Source: an uncultured Burkholderiales bacterium | GTDB lineage: Bacteria > Pseudomonadota > Gammaproteobacteria > Burkholderiales > Burkholderiaceae | Direction of reading: 5' to 3' | Assembly: GCA_903845315.1 (NCBI GenBank) | Contig: CAIMWY010000129.1 | Location: 1-10,581 of the forward strand | DNA length: 10,581 nt | In this document: piece by piece, positions 6,844 through 10,581 of the stretch | Layout: every line of letters starts with the position of its first letter | How positions within the stretch are numbered: position 1 is the stretch's first letter | Translations under genes and position numbers: made by a program | Notes under the pieces: model-generated | Databases searched by the model: none | What the model saw: only the letters and a program-made list of their open reading frames with translations | Told to the model about the DNA's origin: nothing

Positions 6844-8606
6844 GCGTTTCTTTTCTGCACCGTTGTACGGCGTGGCTCAAGACCCTTGTGCCCGCGCGAT
6901 TGCGCGAAAACAAAATGCAGTCATTTGTGGCCACCTGTGTCATGGTGTCGGCCACCTTGTGGCTGTGCACATTTTTTGCGTCGTTCGAAGAGGCCATGGC
7001 CACAAGCACGATGGCCGTGACCTTGATGCTGGCCGTGCTGGCCGTCTATCTGGGTGTGAGCTTACAAACCTGCATCCGGTGGGTGCTGTGGATGACCTTG
7101 GCAACCCTGGCCTATGCGGTGTGGGGCACGGGCGGTATTTTTTCGCCTTATTTGGCTTGGCTGCCGGTGGTGCCAGTGGTTGCTTTTTTCTTGGTGGGGC
7201 AACGCCAGGGGCTGTGGTGGGCGGGGGTGGTCTATGTGTTTGTGGCGCTTGCCGCTTATGCCACGGCGCATGCGTGGCTAGACCCGCGCTTTGCCTTGGA
7301 CGGTGGGTTTGCCATCCGTGCCTTGATCACCAACTTGGTGGTGCCGCTGACTTTGATTTTGGCCCCCTTGTTGTATGACAACCTATACAACCGAGGCTTG
7401 CTCACCAGCAAAGAGCGCACACAGGCGCTGGAGCTGAAAAAGCAAGAGTTGCTGCGCGCTTCTGAAGCGCGCGAACATTTCATTGCCACCGTCAGCCATG
7501 AACTGCGTACACCGATGAATGCGATATTGGGCTTCAACGCCATGTTGCTGTCGCGAGTGCAAGACCGCCCGGAGGCGATGCGAATCTTGAACCACACACG
7601 CCAGTCGGCCGACCATTTGCTCACCGTCATCAACGATGTGCTGGACCACTCGCAACTGCAAGCTGGACAGCTCAACATTCACACGGAAACCTTTGCGCTC
7701 AGAGACACGGTCCACAGTGCATTTGGTTTGTTCCAGATGCGTGTGCAAAGCATGCGCATTGACTACAACTGCATCATCGACCCCGATGTGCCCGTGTGGG
7801 TCAACACAGACCGGCATCGCTTGATGCAGGTCTTGGTCAACTTGCTGGGTAACGCCATCAAATTCACTCACCAAGGCCATGTGCACGTGCGTGTGCGCGC
7901 GCACGACAGAGGCGTTCGATTTTTGGTGGAAGACTCCGGCATTGGCATTGCGCAGGAACAGCGCCCACATATTTTTGAGCGCTTTTCGCAAGCCAACGCC
8001 AGCATCCAAAACCGCTACGGTGGCAATGGTTTGGGCTTGTCGATCTCACAACGCTTGGTCAACCTGCTCGGTGGCGAAATTGGGTTTGACAGCGAGCCAG
8101 GGGGCGGCGCGGTGTTCTGGTTTGATTTGCCCCTGCGTGAAGTGCCTGCGCCCTGTGTGGGGCCGGTGTTGCCGGGGGTGGTGCTCGCCACGGCCGATCG
8201 TGCCTTGCGATTCTTGGTGGTCGATGACCATCCCATGAACCGGCTGTTGATTCGGCAAATTTTGCGCAACATCTGGAAGAACAGCGAATGGGTCGAGGCA
8301 GACAATGGCCTCAAAGCCCTACAGCTGCTCAAAACACTAGCCTTTGATGTGGTGCTGATGGACATGGTGATGCCCGAGATGGACGGCATCGAAGCCACCC
8401 GCACCTTGCGTATGGCTTTGCCTGCGCCAGCGTGCAACACCCCCGTGTTGGGCTTGACGGCCAATGTCAACCCGCAGGACCTGCAGCGCTTTCAAGCCGC
8501 GGGGGTCAACGCGGTTTTACTCAAACCCTTTGACCAAGATCAGTTGTGCCAAAAGGTCGAAACCTTGATGGGCGCCCCCGACCCCGCTAACGCTGATCCT
8601 CTGTGA
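6840..8606 (+). CDS. Hybrid sensor histidine kinase, paralogue of the preceding gene (HK2)
   Basis: The ATG at 6840 overlaps the stop of the first kinase (ATGA), giving 588 residues. The frame is open further upstream, but that part is inside the first kinase and non-family. The layout repeats its neighbour: six hydrophobic helices (about 29-49, 56-77, 79-95, 103-119, 124-145, 158-182), a charged coiled linker (188-212), then HisKA with VSHELRTPMNAILGFN (H220). The HATPase has VNLLGNAIKF (N338), DSGIGI (365-370), FERFSQAN (379-386) and GGNGLGLSI (394-402), where Asn replaces the usual Thr. The receiver has VVDDHPMNR (D462, D463), phosphoacceptor D508 in VLMDMVMPEMDG, T540 and K562. Shared strings such as HELRTPMNAILGFN and SQLQAG show paralogy with the first kinase. 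The ATGA overlap suggests coupled synthesis and perhaps heteromers, which is inference. The gene ends 15 bases from a convergent gene. Confidence 0.93.
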   Translation: MSVSFLHRCTAWLKTLVPARLRENKMQSFVATCVMVSATLWLCTFFASFEEAMATSTMAVTLMLAVLAVYLGVSLQTCIRWVLWMTLATLAYAVWGTGGIFSPYLAWLPVVPVVAFFLVGQRQGLWWAGVVYVFVALAAYATAHAWLDPRFALDGGFAIRALITNLVVPLTLILAPLLYDNLYNRGLLTSKERTQALELKKQELLRASEAREHFIATVSHELRTPMNAILGFNAMLLSRVQDRPEAMRILNHTRQSADHLLTVINDVLDHSQLQAGQLNIHTETFALRDTVHSAFGLFQMRVQSMRIDYNCIIDPDVPVWVNTDRHRLMQVLVNLLGNAIKFTHQGHVHVRVRAHDRGVRFLVEDSGIGIAQEQRPHIFERFSQANASIQNRYGGNGLGLSISQRLVNLLGGEIGFDSEPGGGAVFWFDLPLREVPAPCVGPVLPGVVLATADRALRFLVVDDHPMNRLLIRQILRNIWKNSEWVEADNGLKALQLLKTLAFDVVLMDMVMPEMDGIEATRTLRMALPAPACNTPVLGLTANVNPQDLQRFQAAGVNAVLLKPFDQDQLCQKVETLMGAPDPANADPL

Positions 8607-8621
8607 CGCGCCCAGCGCGCC

Positions 8622-10049
8622 TCACACACTGAAAATCTTGCCCGGGTTCATGATGTTGTCTGGGTCCAGCGCACGTTTGATGGTGCGCATCATGTCCACC
8701 GCACCGTGGCCTGTTTCGGTCAACAAGAAATCCATTTTGTGTAAGCCAATGCCGTGCTCGCCGGTGCAGGTGCCTTCCAGGGCCAAGGCGCGTTGCACCA
8801 ATTGGTGGTTGAGTTTTTCCGCCGTTTCACGCTCGGCGGGAATAGTGGGGTCGATCAAATAGCCAAAGTGGAAATTGCCGTCACCCACATGCCCGACCAA
8901 GAAATACGGAAGGCCTGAGGCATCGGCTTCGGCCACCGAGTCGAGCAAGCAGTCGGCCAGTCGGCTGATCGGCACACAGGTGTCGGTGCTGATGGCGCGG
9001 CAACCGGCGCGGCTTTGAATGGCGGCGAAATACGCGTTGTGCCGTGCCGTCCACAAGCGCGTGCGCTCTTCCGGCGTGGTGGCCCATTCAAACGATTGGC
9101 CACCGTGTTCAGACGCAAGTTCTTGCACGGTTTGGGCCTGCTCTTTCACGCCGTTGGGCGAGCCGTGAAACTCCATCAACAGCATGGGTGACTCGTTCAG
9201 GCCCAGCTTGGCATAGGCGTTGACCATGCGCACGGTGTTGCTGTCGATCAACTCCACACGGGCAATCGGCACGCCCATTTGAATGATGGCAATCGTGGTT
9301 TGCACCGCAGCCTCGATGCTTGGGAACGAACACACCGCGGCAGACACCGCTTCGGGCAAGGGGTATAGCCGCACGGTGACTTCGGTGATCACGCCCAGCG
9401 TGCCTTCGCTGCCCACCATCAGACGTGTCAGGTCGTAGCCTGCGCTTGACTTCTTGGCGCGTGTACCGGTGCGAATCACCTCGCCGCTGGCTGTGACCAC
9501 TTCAAGCGCCAACACGTTTTCGCGCATGGTGCCGTATCGCACGGCGTTGGTGCCGCTGGCGCGGGTGGCGCTCATCCCGCCGATGGTGGCGTCGGCGCCT
9601 GGGTCGATCGGGAAAAACAAGCCCGTGCTTTTGATTTCTTCGTTGAGTTGCTTGCGTGTGACGCCGGGTTGCACGGTCACCGTCAAGTCTTCGGCGTTGA
9701 TGCTCAACACATGGTTCATGCGGCCTAAATCCAAGCTGATGCCGCCCTGCACCGCCAGCAGGTGGCCTTCGAGCGAGGAGCCTACGCCAAACGGAATCAC
9801 GGGCACTTTGTATTGCGCGGCCAAAGCCACAGCATCTGACACGTCGCGGGTGCTTTCGGCAAACACCACGGCGGCAGGTGGCGGCACCGTGGTGAAGGCC
9901 GACTCGTCACGGCCATGCTGCTCGCGCACGATTTGCGCGGTGGAGCAGTTGGCGCCAAAGCGCTGGGCCAGGGCGTCGAGCAGCACTTGGGGCACCTCGC
10001 GTTGCGACACCGTGGGGGCAAGATGGGCGTGGGATGTGGGGGCGTTCAT
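8622..10049 (-). CDS. FAD-binding oxidoreductase, D-lactate dehydrogenase (cytochrome)-like, GlcD family
   Basis: This 475-residue flavoprotein belongs to the GlcD/LDHD group (FAD_binding_4 plus FAD-oxidase C domain). The group oxidises D-lactate or related D-2-hydroxyacids and passes electrons to a cytochrome or the quinone pool. FAD-domain motifs are PFGVGSSLEGH (86-96), GADATIGGMSATRASGTNAV (151-170) followed by RYGT, and GSEGTLG (213-219). The C-terminal substrate and metal region has HVGDGNFH (387-394), GEHGIG (430-435) and LDPDNIMNPGK (461-471). SSLEGH and the SGTNAVRYGTMRENVLALEVV block resemble LDHD more than glycolate oxidase GlcD, and no glcE or glcF is adjacent, so D-lactate is the preferred substrate by inference. 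There is no signal peptide. The ATG at 10047-10049 (read on the - strand) has GGAGA 7 bases upstream. It is convergent with the kinase operon and divergent from the adenosyltransferase. Confidence 0.92.
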   Translation of the reverse strand: MNAPTSHAHLAPTVSQREVPQVLLDALAQRFGANCSTAQIVREQHGRDESAFTTVPPPAAVVFAESTRDVSDAVALAAQYKVPVIPFGVGSSLEGHLLAVQGGISLDLGRMNHVLSINAEDLTVTVQPGVTRKQLNEEIKSTGLFFPIDPGADATIGGMSATRASGTNAVRYGTMRENVLALEVVTASGEVIRTGTRAKKSSAGYDLTRLMVGSEGTLGVITEVTVRLYPLPEAVSAAVCSFPSIEAAVQTTIAIIQMGVPIARVELIDSNTVRMVNAYAKLGLNESPMLLMEFHGSPNGVKEQAQTVQELASEHGGQSFEWATTPEERTRLWTARHNAYFAAIQSRAGCRAISTDTCVPISRLADCLLDSVAEADASGLPYFLVGHVGDGNFHFGYLIDPTIPAERETAEKLNHQLVQRALALEGTCTGEHGIGLHKMDFLLTETGHGAVDMMRTIKRALDPDNIMNPGKIFSV

Positions 10050-10156
10050 GGGGCAGTCTCCGTGGTTGCCAAAGATTTTAAGGACAAGCCCCGCAGCCCT
10101 TACGCAGCGTGTGCGACAGGCACAATAAGCCTCAGACGAGACAAGGATGACACACC
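10050..10156. promoter_or_regulatory. Divergent intergenic region, presumed two promoters
   Basis: These 107 bases separate the - strand dehydrogenase from the + strand adenosyltransferase and must hold the 5' signals for both. The Shine-Dalgarno sequences are visible: GGAGA for the dehydrogenase (on the - strand) and AAGGA at 10143-10147 for the adenosyltransferase. An AT-rich patch at 10071-10083 reads TAAAAT on the - strand and could be a -10 element, but no good -35 is spaced from it. A 5-bp inverted repeat TGTGC-GACAG-GCACA (10110-10124) is a weak operator candidate. No cobalamin riboswitch fits in this space. Confidence 0.4.
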
Positions 10157-10581
10157 ATGAGCAACCGACTGACGCAAATCGCCACCCGCACCGGAGACGC
10201 AGGCACCACGGGCTTGGGCAACAACCAACGCGTGTCCAAAAACAGCTTGCGCGTGCACGCCATGGGAGAAGTGGACGAACTCAACTCGCACATTGGTGTT
10301 TTGTTGTGTGAAGACATGGGCGCAGATGCGCGTGTCTTGTTGGTGGAGATCCAGCACCAGTTGTTCAACTTAGGTGGGGAGCTGTCCATTCCGGGCTTTG
10401 AACTGCTCAAGGCGCAAGCGGTGGCGGCCTTGGACGAGGCGCTGGAAAAATACAACGCGCAACTGCCACGCCTACAAGAATTCATCTTGCCTGCGGGTAA
10501 CCGCGCAGCATCCCTGGCCCATGTGTGCCGCACCGTGGCGCGCCGCGCCGAGCGTGCGGTGGTGGCCTTGGGCAACGAAGA
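10157..10581 (+). CDS. PduO-type cob(I)alamin adenosyltransferase, 3' truncated
   Basis: PduO-type (MMAB-like) adenosyltransferases transfer the adenosyl group of ATP to cob(I)alamin, making adenosylcobalamin. They may also deliver it to dependent enzymes such as methylmalonyl-CoA mutase. The window holds 141 complete codons plus 2 bases; family members have about 180-200 residues. The N-terminal ATP-binding signature is TRTGDAGTTGLGNNQRVSK (11-29), then AMGEVDELNSHIG (35-47) and LQEFILPAGNRAASLAHVCR (about 106-125), then TVARRAERAV with the conserved helix-four arginines. The ATG has AAGGA 9 bases upstream. The gene diverges from the D-lactate dehydrogenase-like gene and probably begins its own transcript. 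The family assignment is firm; the end lies outside the window. Confidence 0.93.
   Translation, partial: MSNRLTQIATRTGDAGTTGLGNNQRVSKNSLRVHAMGEVDELNSHIGVLLCEDMGADARVLLVEIQHQLFNLGGELSIPGFELLKAQAVAALDEALEKYNAQLPRLQEFILPAGNRAASLAHVCRTVARRAERAVVALGNE

Noticed and set aside
7878..7900. CACGTG-containing sequence in the second kinase as another parS
   Set aside because: Only the central hexamer is shared; the flanks (TG before, CG after) do not match the TTT/AAA arms of parS.
8604..8624. GC-rich stretch between the convergent genes as a terminator
   Set aside because: Only a 4-bp self-complementary GCGC-CCA-GCGC element is seen, without a T-run on either side. A rho-independent terminator is not supported.
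1..10581. Replication origin (oriC) within the window
   Set aside because: mnmG, rsmG and parAB are often near oriC, but I noticed no cluster of TTATCCACA-type DnaA boxes, no AT-rich unwinding region and no intergenic space large enough.

Overview
The window reads as chromosomal DNA of a betaproteobacterium, most likely Burkholderiales, family Comamonadaceae (a Limnohabitans/Rhodoferax-like organism). This placement rests on protein style, gene order and moderately high G+C with many TTG leucine codons. It is an inference, not a database result. Coding density is very high and no stretch over 300 bases lacks a gene. I saw no rRNA or tRNA genes, insertion sequences, CRISPR arrays or convincing rho-independent terminators.

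Region 1 (1-8606, all + strand) is a tightly packed run of eight genes. In order they are mnmG (5'-truncated by the window edge), rsmG, a LysE/RhtB-family exporter, parA, a small RBBP9/YdeN-type serine hydrolase, parB, and two hybrid sensor histidine kinases. Gaps are 2, 34 and 23 bases, then a 4-base overlap, an 11-base overlap, a 24-base gap and a 4-base ATGA overlap. Long polycistronic transcripts and translational coupling are therefore plausible. This is the widespread mnmG-rsmG-parA-parB neighbourhood, which often lies near the replication origin. It joins tRNA wobble modification (MnmG), 16S rRNA methylation (RsmG) and chromosome segregation (ParA/ParB).

The segregation system looks complete. 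Besides the ParA ATPase and the ParB CTPase/DNA-binding protein, there is a perfect 16-bp parS palindrome and a 15/16 copy inside mnmG, and a 14/16 relative inside rsmG. The centromere is thus embedded in protein-coding sequence 2-3 kb upstream of parA-parB. A serine hydrolase gene is wedged between parA and parB and overlaps both.

The two hybrid kinases after parB are paralogues with the same layout: six membrane helices, a coiled linker, HisKA, HATPase and a C-terminal receiver. Neither has a periplasmic sensor, a PAS domain or an HPt domain, and no output regulator is in the window. They are the least explained part of the locus.

Region 2 (8622-10581) is a separate metabolic patch. A - strand FAD-binding dehydrogenase of the D-lactate dehydrogenase (cytochrome) type converges on the second kinase with only 15 bases between them. 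Across a 107-base divergent intergenic region, a + strand PduO-type cob(I)alamin adenosyltransferase begins and runs off the window.

Most of the window is ordinary core-genome content. The points worth a second look are the coding-embedded parS cluster, the hydrolase inside parAB, and the tandem kinases attached to the partition operon.
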